Shown here piece after piece: positions 54,115-64,000 of a stretch of DNA of 64,000 nucleotides (position 1 is the stretch's first letter; the number at the start of each line of letters is the position of its first letter). The stretch lies in NCBI GenBank assembly GCA_963760935.1, contig CAVXFB010000006.1, forward strand, positions 434,001 to 498,000, given 5' to 3'. The notes beneath the pieces are model-generated. The model ran no database searches, was not told where the DNA came from, and saw only the letters and a program-made list of their open reading frames with translations. The translations under genes were made by a program, and so were the position numbers. Source of the DNA: CAVXFB01 sp963760935. Lineage in GTDB: Bacteria > Planctomycetota > Planctomycetia > Pirellulales > Thermoguttaceae.

Positions 54115-54175
54115 GTTTAGCGGCCGACGGAACGTCGGCCCTGCTGCAAAGCCGCCGTACCGGCGGCAGCTAAAC
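54115..54175. repeat. GTTTAGC-ended palindromic element, intergenic copy
   Basis: The element opens with GTTTAGCGGCCG and closes with CGGCGGCAGCTAAAC, giving terminal inverted repeats, and contains two internal hairpins (GGCCGACGG / CGTCGGCC and GCCGCCG / CGGCGGC). It is the fullest copy of the family also seen in frame in alpha-2-macroglobulin and as part of the repeat at 47191. The wider match to 47191 covers 54118-54210. Confidence 0.85.
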
Positions 54176-54220
54176 AATACAGCTTATCCAATTTGACCGT
54201 AAGAAATTACTGCGCCCATG

Positions 54221-54259
54221 CTGAGTGAGCGGCAGTGCGGAATCCTCTGCCGCACTCAG
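54221..54259 (-). terminator. Hairpin at the 3' end of the PfkB kinase gene
   Basis: CTGAGTGAGCGGCAG pairs with CTGCCGCACTCAG, with a 2-base bulge, across the stop codon of the PfkB gene. There is no T-tract on the minus strand, so it is a weak terminator candidate. Confidence 0.3.
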
Positions 54260-55179
54260 AATGTCTGAACGGTCACATGGGCCGCTTCCCGCTGAACCTG
54301 ATTGGGATCAAGCCGGCCGGTGTCGAGCCGGCGGAGGTTTTCGGCGGCGGCGGCAATGCCGATGCGGACCGCATCGACCATCGTTCGCCCCTGACGCACA
54401 CCCCAGGCGATTCCGGCCGTCATTGAGTCGCCGCTGCCGATAGGGTTGACGACCTTGTCGACCGTCGGCGGTTGCAGGCAATACGTCTGCGTCGTGGACG
54501 TGATCCATACCGGCCCGGCGCCTTGGGTGACCACGACCCATTGCGCGCTGCGCCTATTGAGCGACCGCATGGCGTCCAGCATCGCGCCGTCATCGTCCAA
54601 CACTTGGCCGACGGTATGCGTCAGTTCTTCACGATTCGGCTTCACGACTAGCGGCTTGAGATCCAACGTCGCGAGCAAACCCTCGCCGCGAAAATCGAGC
54701 ACGGCCGGGCAGGGCGTCGCCGCCAACAACTGGCGATAGAACGCGTGCAGCGTGCCGGTCGGCAATGAGCCCGTGATGATGGCGATGCTGGCCTTGGCTG
54801 CTTCCTCCGCATACGCACGGCGAAACTCGTCCAGCTCGGCGGGTCGCAGCGGTCTGCCATTTTCGACCAACTCCGTCATCGCGCCGGTGGCCTGATCGAG
54901 AATTGTGGTGCAAATGCGCGTCGATGCTTCGGTGATGATCCAACGTCGCGGGATATCGAGTTCGGCGAACTCGCGGTCGATCGATGCCAACGGCGGTCCA
55001 CCCACAGTCGCCAGCGTCAGGCTTGGCCCACCGAGGTGATGTGCGGCGATGCCGGCGTTGAGCACCTTGCCCTGCGCGTACCAGTGCACTTCGCAAGCGC
55101 GGTTCACTTCGCCATAGCGAAAACCGCGGAAGACCATAATTTGCTGCCAAGCGGGCGTCAGGCCGGCGGAAAGAATCAT
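54256..55179 (-). CDS. PfkB-family hexose kinase (1-phosphofructokinase/tagatose-6-P kinase-like)
   Basis: A 307-residue ribokinase-fold enzyme. Its short N-terminus ILSAGLTPAWQQIMVF resembles FruK/LacC-type kinases, and it has GKVLNAGIAAHHLGG, ITGSLPTG, VVKPNREEL and NPIGSGDSMTAGIAWG, where Asp is the catalytic base. GSGD replaces the usual GAGD. The substrate is probably a phosphorylated ketose or a related sugar; it cannot be fixed from sequence. The gap to the SGNH gene holds the palindromic repeat at 54115-54175 and nothing else seen. Confidence 0.82.
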   Translation of the reverse strand: MILSAGLTPAWQQIMVFRGFRYGEVNRACEVHWYAQGKVLNAGIAAHHLGGPSLTLATVGGPPLASIDREFAELDIPRRWIITEASTRICTTILDQATGAMTELVENGRPLRPAELDEFRRAYAEEAAKASIAIITGSLPTGTLHAFYRQLLAATPCPAVLDFRGEGLLATLDLKPLVVKPNREELTHTVGQVLDDDGAMLDAMRSLNRRSAQWVVVTQGAGPVWITSTTQTYCLQPPTVDKVVNPIGSGDSMTAGIAWGVRQGRTMVDAVRIGIAAAAENLRRLDTGRLDPNQVQREAAHVTVQTF

Positions 55180-55281
55180 GATGTTTTGGGGTGTGACATG
55201 CCAGATTTAGTCGCACCCGAAAGGTGGCTGGGTTCGTTTGATGGTGCGGCCGCACGGCGACAATCGGCACCCTACGGTGTG

Positions 55282-56461
55282 CTATAAAAGCCTCTCCAGA
55301 ATCTCGGTTAGTTCGGCGTCGGAAATCTCACGTGGATTGCCGCTCATGCTGGAGCCGCGCGAATCCTTGACAACCGCCGGGATCTGCTCACGCGTTACTC
55401 CCACGTCGCCGAGCCGCCGTGGCACGCCGACCCGATCGCAAAGTGCTTCAATTTCCTCCAAAAATACGGCCGCGGCTTCGGCGGGCGTCTTGGGATTGCG
55501 GCCGAAAAGCAGGTGGCTCAGCCGGGCGTAATCGGCTTGGGCTACTTCCTGGTTGGCCCTGATGGCAGCCGGCAGCATGATGGCGAAGGCCGTGCCGTGT
55601 GGCACGCGGCAATTCGTCCCCAGCGCGGCGGCCACGCCGTGCGCTAGCCCAAGGCCGGAGTTGGCCAATGCCATGCCGGAAAGCAGCGCGGCGTGCGACA
55701 TGGCCTCGCGGCAGGCCTGGACGTCGGATTTTCTACAGCCTCGGCAATTGCCGGCACCGCCAACTTCAGCCCGTGCCACGCCAGTGCTCGCGGTATCGGT
55801 TGCCGCCGCGCGAAACGTAGCTTTCGATCAACTGCGTTATCGCGTCCATGCCGCTGGCCGCCGTGACGTTTCGCGGTGCCGTCACCGTCAGTTCGGGGTC
55901 GATCAGCGCAATCCGCGGCATCAGGCGATCGTCGCGCAAACTCTTCTTAAACGGCGGATCGTAGCTGGAAATGACTGCGTTCTTTGTGGCTTCCGCGCCT
56001 GTGCCCGCCGTCGAGGGCATGGCCAGCACCGGCAGCGGCGGGCGAACGATCTTCAAACCCTGGCCGACGCCTTCCAAATAATCCTTGACCGTAGCACCCT
56101 GGCGATTGGTCGCCATCGCCGCAGTGGCCTTTGCTAAGTCGATGGCAGCGCCGCCGCCGACGCCCAGCAGGAAATCGCCTTCCGCCGCGCCGGAATCGCG
56201 GATTTCGGCGGCCACGCGGTCTACGTCGGCCACTTCCGGCTCGTGCAGCAGCGTGGCTAGCGAGACGGGCTCGATGCCTTCGGCGCGTAGCGTGGCATGC
56301 ACTTCCGCCATCACCGTCTCAGCAACCGTCGCCGGCAGGCCGCAGACCACAAAGGCGCGGCTACCCAACGTGCGCCCCAGCGTGCCAACTTCACGCCGTC
56401 GGCCCCAACCAAAAACGATCCGTGGCGGAGCAAGAAAGTCATACGCGAGTGCAGCTTCCAT
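55282..56461 (-). CDS. Iron-containing alcohol dehydrogenase, broken by two frameshifts
   Basis: Frames ending at 55766 and starting near 55779 flank a short third frame that reads AWHGLKLAVPAIAEAVENPT, so two indels near 55790 and 55735 restore a protein of about 392 residues. The N-terminal half binds NAD(P): FLLGVGGGAAIDLAKATAAM and MPSTAGTGAEATKNAVIS. The C-terminal half carries the metal histidines in GLGLAHGVAAALG and RVPHGTAFAIMLP. It reduces or oxidises an aldehyde/alcohol or hydroxy acid. It is transcribed toward the PfkB kinase gene, with about 100 bp between them. Confidence 0.8.
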
Positions 56462-56569
56462 AACATTGTATTAGAGCCGATTGCAGACATGGGGCAAGAG
56501 GCCGGCCAACACAGACGCACTCTGCGTGCCGCCTACTACATTCCGCCGCCAAGCCCTATAATGGCTCCC

Positions 56570-57845
56570 ATGTCTGACGTCATTGCGATTCGACCGACGG
56601 GCCCGCTGCGAGCGACGATTCGCCCGCCGGGCTCCAAAAGCATTACGAACCGTGCGCTGGTCTGCGCGGCGTTGGCCAAGGGCGACTCCCTGCTCACCGG
56701 CGCGCTTGACAGCGAAGACACCCGCGTGATGATCGAGGCCCTGCGGATGCTGGGAATCGCCGTCGAGCACGACGCGACCGGCGCCACAATTTCGGTGGGC
56801 GGCTGCGGCGGCAAAGTGCCGGTCGGCGAGACTGAACTGTTCGTTGCTAATAGCGGCACGACGATTCGCTTCCTCACGGCCATGCTGACCGTGGGCCAGG
56901 GCGTTTATCGTCTCGACGGCACGCCGCGCATGCGTCGACGCCCTATCGGCGATTTGCTTGCGGCGCTGCGTTCGCTTGGCGGCGAAGTCGTCGTGGAACA
57001 GGCCGATGGATTCCCTCCCGTAATGGTCCGGGCACATGGTTTAACCGGTGGCCGTGCCGCGGTGGCAGGCGACATTTCCAGTCAGTTTCTTAGCGGTCTG
57101 CTGATGGCTGCGCCGTACGCAACGGCCGACGTCGAATTGTTGGTTCAGGGTGAATTGGTTTCCCGCCCGTACGTCGATATGACGCTGGCCGTCATGCAAG
57201 CGTTCGGCGTCTCGGTTGAAGAGCAAGCCGCCGGCCGGTTCATCATCAGGCGCGCCACAGCATTATTGCGGGCGCACTTATGCCATCGAGCCGGATGCCT
57301 CGGCGGCAAGCTATTTTTTCGCGGCAGCGGCGATCACCCAAGGGGAAGTTACGGTCGAGGGCCTTTCGCATAACAGCTTGCAGGGCGATGTTGCTTTCTG
57401 CGATTGTCTCGAACGCATGGGATGTGAAGTCCGTTACAGCAGCGACCGCATTACCGTCGTCGGGCGTCCGTTTTGCGGCATCCGGGTCGACATGAATGCG
57501 ATCAGCGATACCGTGCAGACGCTCGGCGCCATAGCGCTATTTGCCGATGGGCCGACGACCATAAGCAACGTCGGCCATATCCGCCACAAGGAGACGGACC
57601 GCATTCACGCACTAGCCGTCGAACTGCGCAAACTGGGCGGCGACGTCGAGGAGTGCGCCGACGGCTTGACGATCACCCCGCGAAAATTACGCGGCGCCAC
57701 GATCGACACGTACGATGATCACCGGATGGCGATGAGCATGGCCTTGGTCGGGTTGGCGGTCCCCGGCGTGGTCATTCGCGATCCGAACTGCGTGGAGAAA
57801 ACCTACCCGCGGTTCTTCGACGATCTGGCAGCACTCAAGACCTAG
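56570..57845 (+). CDS. aroA: 3-phosphoshikimate 1-carboxyvinyltransferase (EPSP synthase), frameshifted near 57250
   Basis: The enzyme of the shikimate pathway that joins shikimate-3-phosphate and PEP. Frame one holds IRPPGSKSITNRALVCAALA, ANSGTTIRFLTAML, DGTPRMRRRPIGDLL and DISSQFLSGLLMAAPYA, ending after GRFII. The other frame continues as APQHYCGRTYAIEPDASAAS to KETDRIHALAVELRKLGGDV and DTYDDHRMAMSMAL. Joined length is about 425 residues, normal for AroA. As an essential housekeeping gene it is a strong sign that the break is an assembly error (an extra base). Start 56570 (MSDVIAIRP) is chosen; ATG 56561 is three codons upstream. Confidence 0.9.
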
Positions 57846-57930
57846 CTGAAGTTGACGCCGATTCTCGTCTGGCGGACAAGAATGTCTCCCTGCGCCACTT
57901 GGCGAGACTTTGCCATCCATTGACATGACC

Positions 57931-58179
57931 TTAGCGCAGGCAGTTGCGAGGCGACGGACTGCGTTGGGCGACCGACTCCAGCAATTCGTTGGCCCGGCGC
58001 AATAGCTCGGTCGCTGAATCCCCGCCATCGCGATGCGCCACTGGGTCAGCGGCAATCAGCGACCCTTGGCAGTGCTGACAGACAAGTTTCCTGCCAAGAT
58101 ATTCGACTCGAATCTGTAGTCGCCGTCCGCACGTCGGACACTCTTGGACATAGTATGTAGGATTCGACATGGCCATCAT
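57931..58179 (-). CDS. Small zinc-ribbon protein
   Basis: An 82-residue protein with two CxxC knuckles, VQECPTCGRRLQIRVEYLGR, then KLVCQHCQGSLIAAD, forming a zinc ribbon, followed by an acidic helical tail. Such small ribbons at the N-terminus of planctomycete proteins are common. Three Met codons (58179, 58176, 58170) could start it. The function is not known. Confidence 0.62.
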   Translation of the reverse strand: MMAMSNPTYYVQECPTCGRRLQIRVEYLGRKLVCQHCQGSLIAADPVAHRDGGDSATELLRRANELLESVAQRSPSPRNCLR

Positions 58180-58619
58180 CCCTATCGGCGAAGTTCTGTC
58201 CTTCCGCGACTATCGATTATCTGATTCGGCTCCAAATTGTCAATCTCAATCGCATGACTGCCGATCGGTAATGATAAGATTGCGCGATGTGGGACGACAT
58301 CAATGTCTTGGTGGACAGCGCGTGTGATGATGACGAAACCGATGGCGCAACTGCCGTTGGCGCGGCGCTTTGCGGCGGCACGGGGTCGGCATGCCGACGG
58401 GTGTTAGGCACGCGTCGCAAAATCGCTCTGGGCGGCAGGGGACTGTGGGAGCGGCGCCGTACAGCCCGCCAACCGAACAAAATCGCACCTTTTGGCAGAA
58501 ATGGCCTCGTTTCTCTGATCGGCACGCCGACGAAACTTGCAACAGTCTATACTTGGATAGGACGTTCCCTTAGGGCGATTCGCCCGATCCGACCGTTACA
58601 GCAATTACGGAAGCGTATC

Positions 58620-59245
58620 ATGCGTATACCACTGGCGTTGATGGCATCTTTGCTAGCACTGCTCACAATGGCCGAGTCCTCCTCGGGTGCCACCCCAACG
58701 GGTGTAAAACCAAGCGGCATGTCTGCCGCCAAGTTCGCCGAGGTGCAGCGGATCGTGTCGCAGTACTTCCACAGAGATCCCGACTTTCGCTCGACGGACC
58801 TGTTCACTCGCGAAGACGCGGTGCCGCTGTTGGCCCAGCTTCAGAAGAAGAAACTCCTATCGGTTGATGCCGACGTTGTCCTTGAAAAGCTGCCGTCGCA
58901 GCAGGAGCTTTCTTGTCGAACAGTTGCGCAGTCCCGCCGGGAAAAAGTTCATGCGACGGATCGCGTCGCTGCCGGGCGGCTACGATCGGCTGGATCGACT
59001 TAGCCGCATGCCGCATGGTCAGCAAACAGTTCGCGACTTGATCCGTGGGCCTGGTGGCGATGAGTTGATCAAGTACATGACGACGACGGCAGGCGGCAAA
59101 GCGATGGGGAAGCAACTCTCGAAATGCGCCCGACGGCGCGGACTTCAATGACCCGACGGGCCGGATCTACACGGTGGCAATGCTGCTGGATTTTCTGCGG
59201 CAGGGCGATGTGAAGAGCAAAAAGTCTGCGCCGGCCGGGAAGTAG
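58620..59245 (+). CDS. Secreted hypothetical protein, broken by two frameshifts
   Basis: ATG 58620 begins a signal peptide (MRIPLALMASLLALLTMAES) and a helical region to VVLEKLPSQQ. The next frame continues from near 58905 as FLVEQLRSPAGKKFMRRIAS, then LPGGYDRLDRLSRMPHGQQ. A third frame takes over near 59125 as NAPDGADFNDPTGRIYTVAM and ends at TAG 59245. Joined length is about 208 residues. The continuous helical pattern across the breaks shows one gene. I do not recognise a family; it is probably periplasmic. Confidence 0.6.
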
Positions 59246-59301
59246 AAGCCATCATCGTGGCTGGTGGCCGGCCGACGGCGCCGAAAGTGCAACTGCGACG
59301 T

Positions 59302-59980
59302 CTATCGCAACTGTCGAATCGACTTGATCACGATTTGCTCGACGGGCGTGCGTTCAAACGCCTGTGTGTCGTGGACGGGTGACTTGGCGATCCTGTCGAT
59401 AACGTCCAGCCCATCGGTGATCTCGCCAAACACACAATATCCGTAGCCTTCCGGAGTCGGTGTCGCCTCATCCCGGTGATCGAGGGCCGGATTGTCGGCG
59501 ACGTTGACGAAAAACTGGCACGTGGCGCGTATCGATGGCATCCGCCAATCGTGCCATGGCTATGGTGCCACGCCGGTTTTTCAGGCCGTTGCGGGCCTCA
59601 TTACGAATTGGCGTGTGCGTCGGCGTCTCGATCAGGTTGGTGCCGTAACCACCTGCCAGAAAACCTTGGCCTCGAAAGACCTGGTGCACGATCGTTTGGT
59701 TGTAGTTGCCGTCGCGAACATAGCGGAGAAAATTGGTGACCGTCGTCGGCGCCTTGTCGCCGTCGAGCCGCACGGTGAAATTGCCCAATGTCGTCTCAAC
59801 AAGGACCTCGGGATGCTGTGGATCAGACGGCGGCTTTTCAAGCGACGGTCCTTGGCTGCCATCGGCCATCGGCGAACCATTGATCGAGGCCGTCGTCGCG
59901 TTATTGGCGTCGCCGCTGCGACCGCAGCCTGCGGCAAGCAACAGAACGAGAATCGCTAGCGTTTCCAAGCGTTTCAGCAC
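59302..59980 (-). CDS. Cyclophilin-type peptidyl-prolyl isomerase lipoprotein, frameshifted near 59537
   Basis: The GTG at 59980 follows an AGGGAG and starts a lipoprotein signal with lipobox LLLAAGC. A short linker leads to the cyclophilin domain: VLVETTLGNFTVRLDGDKAPTTVTNFL, VFRGQGFLAGGYG and NRRGTIAMARLAD in frame one, then CQFFVNVADNPALDHRDEAT, YCVFGEITDGLDVIDRIAKS in the other. It would speed proline isomerisation of exported proteins in the periplasm. Joined length is about 225 residues, normal for the type. Confidence 0.85.
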
Positions 59981-60251
59981 GATGGCATCTCCCTGCAACT
60001 TCGGGTCAGTGGCGGCGCATATCATCCGCAGAACATCCTTTTACTGCAACGTCGATTGTCGTGGATTTTCGCGAATGTCCGGCAAACTGGGGGAGGTGGG
60101 GTAGATGTCTTTTCTCGTTGCGATTTGATAGAATGAAGGCGTACCGATCGGATGAGAAACGGAGTTTGGCACGCATTTGGCCGCATTGGGTTCATTATTC
60201 AGATGATTAGGGCTGCCAATCTTTGTCTGATTCCACTTGGCCGAAGACATC

Positions 60252-61184
60252 ATGTATAGTCGCTGGTTCAATGCGGCGGTCGTACTTCTGTGGCTGGCCA
60301 CGATGAGTTGGTTGGTCACCGAAAAGGTGCTTCCACCGCTGGTGGTGGGCGAACCGCCAAACACTGACCAGATCGTTGACGCCCAAAAGCGCAAGCCCGC
60401 GGTGGGATGGCGGATTCTGTACAATGGCCGACGACTGGGCTGGGCAGTTAGCGAAACCGTGCCACAAGCGACTGGCGTGACGGAAATCCACGGCCGGGTG
60501 CACTTCCGCCGGCTGCCGCTGAAAGACATGATGAAGGGGTGGCTGCACACGTTTTCGCGGCTGATCGAGCCGTTCGACGGGCTTGGCATGGATGCCCGTA
60601 GTGCCATGACCATCGATGCGCTGGGTCATCTGGTGGGATTCGAGTCGGCCGTGCGTCTCGAGCCGCTCAACGAAGTAGTGCGCGTGCGGGGAACGGTGGA
60701 AGGCCGGCAACTGCAAATGACGGTTCAGACTGGTGGCGCCGTACTGTCGAACGAGAGTTTTCTCCCGTCCGATGCGCTGTTGTGTGATGCCCTATCGCCG
60801 CAGTCGCAATTGCCCGGCCTTCGCGCCGGCCAGCAGTGGACGGTGCCGGTCTACAGTCCGTTGCTGCCGGCCAAGACCCCATTGGAGATCATTCACGCCA
60901 CGGTCGACGGGTTGCAGCCCATCTCTTGGGACGGACAGACGCAATTGTGCTGGCTGGTGGTCTACCGCGGTGATCCTGTTAGCGGCGTCACCGCCAGCGA
61001 TAAGCCGCGCGGGCGACTCTGGGTGCACCGCGATGGTACCGTGCTGAAGCAGCAGATAATGCTCTTCGACTCAACCATCACGTTCGATCGTCTCAGCGAC
61101 AGCAACGCCGAAAAACTGATCAAGGCGGCCGGACGGCAATGGTGGATAATGGAGGCCGACTTTCGGGCTGAGCATCATGATTGA
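60252..61184 (+). CDS. Membrane-anchored protein of unknown function
   Basis: A 310-residue protein with a single N-terminal membrane anchor (WFNAAVVLLWLATMSWLVTE) and a mostly beta extracytoplasmic part (LGWAVSETVPQATGVTEIHG, FLPSDALLCDALSPQSQLPG, GTVLKQQIMLFDSTITFDRL). The pattern resembles accessory proteins encoded beside ABC exporters in planctomycetes. It overlaps the ATPase gene by 8 bp, so the three genes to 63772 probably form one operon and one transport system. Confidence 0.62.
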   Translation: MYSRWFNAAVVLLWLATMSWLVTEKVLPPLVVGEPPNTDQIVDAQKRKPAVGWRILYNGRRLGWAVSETVPQATGVTEIHGRVHFRRLPLKDMMKGWLHTFSRLIEPFDGLGMDARSAMTIDALGHLVGFESAVRLEPLNEVVRVRGTVEGRQLQMTVQTGGAVLSNESFLPSDALLCDALSPQSQLPGLRAGQQWTVPVYSPLLPAKTPLEIIHATVDGLQPISWDGQTQLCWLVVYRGDPVSGVTASDKPRGRLWVHRDGTVLKQQIMLFDSTITFDRLSDSNAEKLIKAAGRQWWIMEADFRAEHHD

Positions 61185-61952
61185 ATTTCGCGACGTGACG
61201 CGCAACTACGGGCGCAAGGTGGCGGTAGACCGCCTCACGCTTACCGTTCCGCAGGGCGAACTGTTCGCCCTATTAGGGCCCAACGGCGCTGGCAAGACGA
61301 CCACCATCAAGATGTTAACCGGGCTGCTTCGGCCGACCGAGGGCAGCGTCGCGCGTTTGCGGTCATGACGTGTCGGACAAAGCGCATCATGCCACGCGCT
61401 ACGTCGGCTACGTGCCCGAAGAGCCCTTCCTCTATGACAAGCTTTCCGGCCGCGAGTTCCTGCGATTTGCCGCCGACATTTGGGGTTTGAACAACGCCGA
61501 AGAGGTCATCCATCGCGAGACTCAGAACTTTCGGCTCGAGGACTTTCTCGATGACCTTACCGAGACCTACTCGCACGGCATGAAGCAGCGACTGGCATTC
61601 GCCTCGGCCCTGTTGCATGATCCGCCCGTATTGGTGATCGACGAGCCGATGGTTGGCTTGGATCCGTACAGTGTGCCGCGTGGCCAAGGACCGGCTTCGT
61701 GCGCAAGCGGCGGCCGGCACCGCGGTCTTCATGTCCACCCACACGCTGGCCATCGCGGAAGAGATTGCCGACCGCATCGGCATCATGCATCACGGAAGGT
61801 TGCATTTTCTCGGAACCGTGGGCGAGTTGCAGAATGAGTTGGCGTCGTCCCATACGTCGCTAGAGTCGTTGTTCTTGCAGTTGACCGAAGGTAACAACGG
61901 GCAGAATGGAAATGGCGGGGTGCTAATAAGCGAAGCTCAGTCGCGTCGTTAA
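61177..61952 (+). CDS. ABC transporter ATP-binding protein, broken by two frameshifts
   Basis: Three frames join into one ATPase of about 257 residues. The first has Walker A, LLGPNGAGKTTTIKML. After a break near 61365 the second carries RYVGYVPEEPFLYDKLSGRE, the ABC signature TYSHGMKQRLAFASALLHDP and Walker B VLVIDEPMVGLDP. After a break near 61675 the third has AGTAVFMSTHTLAIAEEIAD with the switch His. It drives the permease encoded next. Both breaks fit an extra base each. The type resembles CcmA/YhaQ-like export ATPases. Confidence 0.85.
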
Positions 61953-62012
61953 CCACGATGAGGTATTGTCCTCGTGCGGCTGTGCCGCGATTGGCGCACC
62001 TTACAGACTCGC

Positions 62013-63772
62013 ATGCACGAAGCATCCGCAACTCCAACGCCGCTTGCCTTCATTCCGCCCCAGGACGAGGCGCGGGCGTTCGCTCGCATGCGCTATCGCA
62101 TGTATTCCACGCGCCTGCGGCAGACGCTCGTCGAAGCCCGCTTTCGACTGGTCTTGATCGTTGTGTTGACCTCGCTGCTGTGGGGTGCAATGCTGTGGAT
62201 GTTCGTCGACGGATTTCAGTTCCTGCAACAAGCGATTCCTCATCCGGAAACGTACGCCCGGGCCATCGGCGCGATGTTCGGCACTTTCTTCGCCGCGTTG
62301 ATGGTGATGCTGATCTTCTCCGCAGGCATCATCCTCTACAGCTTCCTATATTGCGCGACTGAGATGACGCTGCTGCTGACGATACCCGCGCGCACCGAGC
62401 GGGTATTTTTGCAGAAATTTCAGGAGGCGCTTGTCCTGACAAGCTGGGGATTCGTCTTCTTGGCAAGCCCCATGTTGTTGGCCTATGGGCTGGTCGAAAG
62501 GGCCCCTTGGTATTACTACGCGATGCTGCTGCCGTTTCTCATCGCGTTCATCTATATACCGGTGGCGCTGGGGGGGATCACCTGTTTGTGCGTCGTGCGA
62601 CGCGTGCCGCAAAGCCGTACGGCCGTGCTGGTTGGCGTTGGCGCCGTCCTATTGGTAGCGGTAGCCTACCTGGCATGGTCGCTGCTGTGCAGCCCGCAGA
62701 ATGACTTGCTCACCCCCGGCTGGTTTCAAGAGGTCCTCGGCCGCCTGCAATTCTCTGAACAACGATTGCTGCCTAGTTGGTGGCTGACCGAGGGGCTGCT
62801 GGATGCTTCGACGGGCGCGTGGTCGGAAAGCCTTCTGTTCCTCACGCTGACGATTTCCAACGCCCTGTTCTTCCGGCAATTGGCCCTATGGACAGCCGGC
62901 CGCATCTATCGCGACTCGTATAGCGGGCTGTATGGCCGCCTGCGGCGACGCAAGCGCGCCCGGCCCATGCTTCTCGACCGCCTGCTATCGTCCGCGCTCT
63001 GGCCGCTGTCTGCGACGGTGCGATTGATGCTCATCAAAGATCTGCGACTCTTCCGTCGCGATCCGCTGCAATGGTCGCAATTTCTCATCTTCCTGGGACT
63101 GCTGGCGATCTACTTCGCCAACGTCCGCCGCTTCACCTACAACATCAACTACGCCGGTTGGGTGAACATGGTCAGCTTCCTGAACCTCGCGGTGGTTGGG
63201 CTGCTGTTGTCGACATTCACCACCCGCTTCATCTTCCCGATGATTAGCCTGGAAGGGCAGCGGTTCTGGATCCTCGGAGTGTTGCCGGTGCGGCGCGAGA
63301 CGATTCTTTGGAGCAAGTTCCTCTTTGCCACCGGTGGCTCTATCGTGCCGTGCACGCTCCTCGTGCTGTTGAGCGACTCGATGCTCGACGTCTCACCGCT
63401 GCTGCTGGCCAGCCATCAAGTGACGTGCCTGCTGCTCTGCCTCGGGCTGGCCGGAATCGCCGTCGGCCTGGCGCGCGCTTTCCAAACTTCCGCGAGCTAT
63501 CGCCGTCGCGAATTGCCGCCGGCTTCGGCGGGACCCTGTGCCTTGTTATCAGCACCCTCTACATCCTGGCAATTGTGCTGTTTACTGCCTTGCCGACGCA
63601 CTTCTACCTGGCCGCTCAGTACGACGGGCTTAACGGCGGAACGTTTGGCTTGGAATCGTGGGTTCGCACGTGGTTTGTCGTCGGCACTGTCGGCAGCGTG
63701 CTGCTTGGGACCCTCGCCACGGTGATTCCGTTGTGGCTGGGCTTTCGCGCCTTCCGCCGGATGGAGTTCTGA
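62013..63772 (+). CDS. ABC transporter permease, frameshifted near 63480
   Basis: A polytopic protein of about 586 residues with roughly ten to twelve helices in two blocks: RLVLIVVLTSLLWGAMLWMF to VLLVAVAYLAWSLLCS, then LFRRDPLQWSQFLIFLGLLA to the C-terminus. The frame changes within GLARAFQ and continues as FPNFRELSPSRIAAGFGGTL, followed by two final helices and FRAFRRMEF. The layout suits an ABC-2-type exporter permease working with the ATPase upstream. The start is chosen at ATG 62013; an in-frame start at 61974 is possible. The substrate is unknown. Confidence 0.78.
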
Positions 63773-63876
63773 ATTGGCCGTTCCCCAGCGTGTCAGCGGT
63801 CGGCAGTCAGTTGTCAGAACGAAAGCTGCGCCAACGACGACGTTGTGCACTCCGCTGATCGCCGACGGCCCCTTCG

Positions 63877-64000
63877 CTACGGTCCTGGCTCGCGCACCAG
63901 ACGACTGATCTCTTTGAACTCGGGCGCCGCGGCCGTCGCGCACCATTCAAATAGCGCCGCCTCGGTTGTCGTTAGCGTGGCGCCGGCCGAGTCCATCCGC
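63877..64000 (-). CDS. Isochorismatase-family hydrolase, C-terminal end only (start outside window)
   Basis: About 40 codons on the minus strand read DSAGATLTTTEAALFEWC and end REPGP-stop at 63877. The segment matches the C-terminal helix of isochorismatase-like cysteine hydrolases. It converges with the ABC exporter operon. Catalytic residues are not in the window, so the family call rests on this short motif alone. Confidence 0.55.
   Translation of the reverse strand, partial: RMDSAGATLTTTEAALFEWCATAAAPEFKEISRLVREPGP

Overview
The window looks like a chromosomal piece of a GC-rich planctomycete (Planctomycetota, Pirellulales-like). The evidence is a PEP-CTERM protein, a very large bacterial alpha-2-macroglobulin, several small or secreted families I associate with planctomycetes, a Ser/Thr kinase fused to a degenerate receiver domain, and an ImuA-ImuB-DnaE2 mutagenesis cassette. 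I saw no rRNA, tRNA, CRISPR array or transposase. About twenty frame breaks split otherwise normal genes, including aroA, so the sequence is probably a draft or metagenome assembly with indel errors. Broken genes are annotated here as whole genes, with the position of each break.

Bases 1-27165 form a cell-surface polysaccharide locus. It opens with UDP-L-FucNAc enzymes (CapF end, CapG/FnlC). An O-antigen ligase/polymerase, several GT2 and GT4 glycosyltransferases (one WbuB-like), two polysaccharide deacetylase-like proteins, a formyltransferase, a glucuronyl C5-epimerase-like protein, acetyltransferases, a methyltransferase, two DegT aminotransferases and an initiating sugar-phosphate transferase follow. 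Inside the locus is a compact carrier-protein cassette: ACP, KASIII-like enzyme, VOC protein, second ACP, FkbH-like glyceryl-ACP synthase and acyltransferase. This looks like machinery for a glycerate-derived acyl group to be put on the glycan. On the opposite strand lie a plant-type glucuronokinase and a UTP-sugar-1-phosphate uridylyltransferase, then a PEP-CTERM protein.

Bases 27166-40562 hold mixed genes: a membrane HExxH protein, a 56-residue coiled-coil protein, CCA-adding enzyme, a secreted planctomycete family, a coiled-coil protein, thioredoxin, the kinase, a large secreted protein, a glycerate kinase, and a DUF4160/DUF2442 pair.

Bases 40592-53110 hold the alpha-2-macroglobulin and, divergently, the imuA-imuB-dnaE2 cassette preceded by a LexA-like box. 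This stretch is full of palindromic repeats. Many lie in frame inside genes (alpha-2-macroglobulin, imuB, dnaE2, and glycerate kinase just upstream), much like Rickettsia palindromic elements. In imuB one of them appears to replace part of the N-terminal domain.

Bases 53111-64000 carry an SGNH hydrolase, a PfkB kinase, an iron-type alcohol dehydrogenase, aroA, a zinc-ribbon protein, a secreted protein, a lipoprotein cyclophilin, an ABC exporter operon, and the end of an isochorismatase-like gene.
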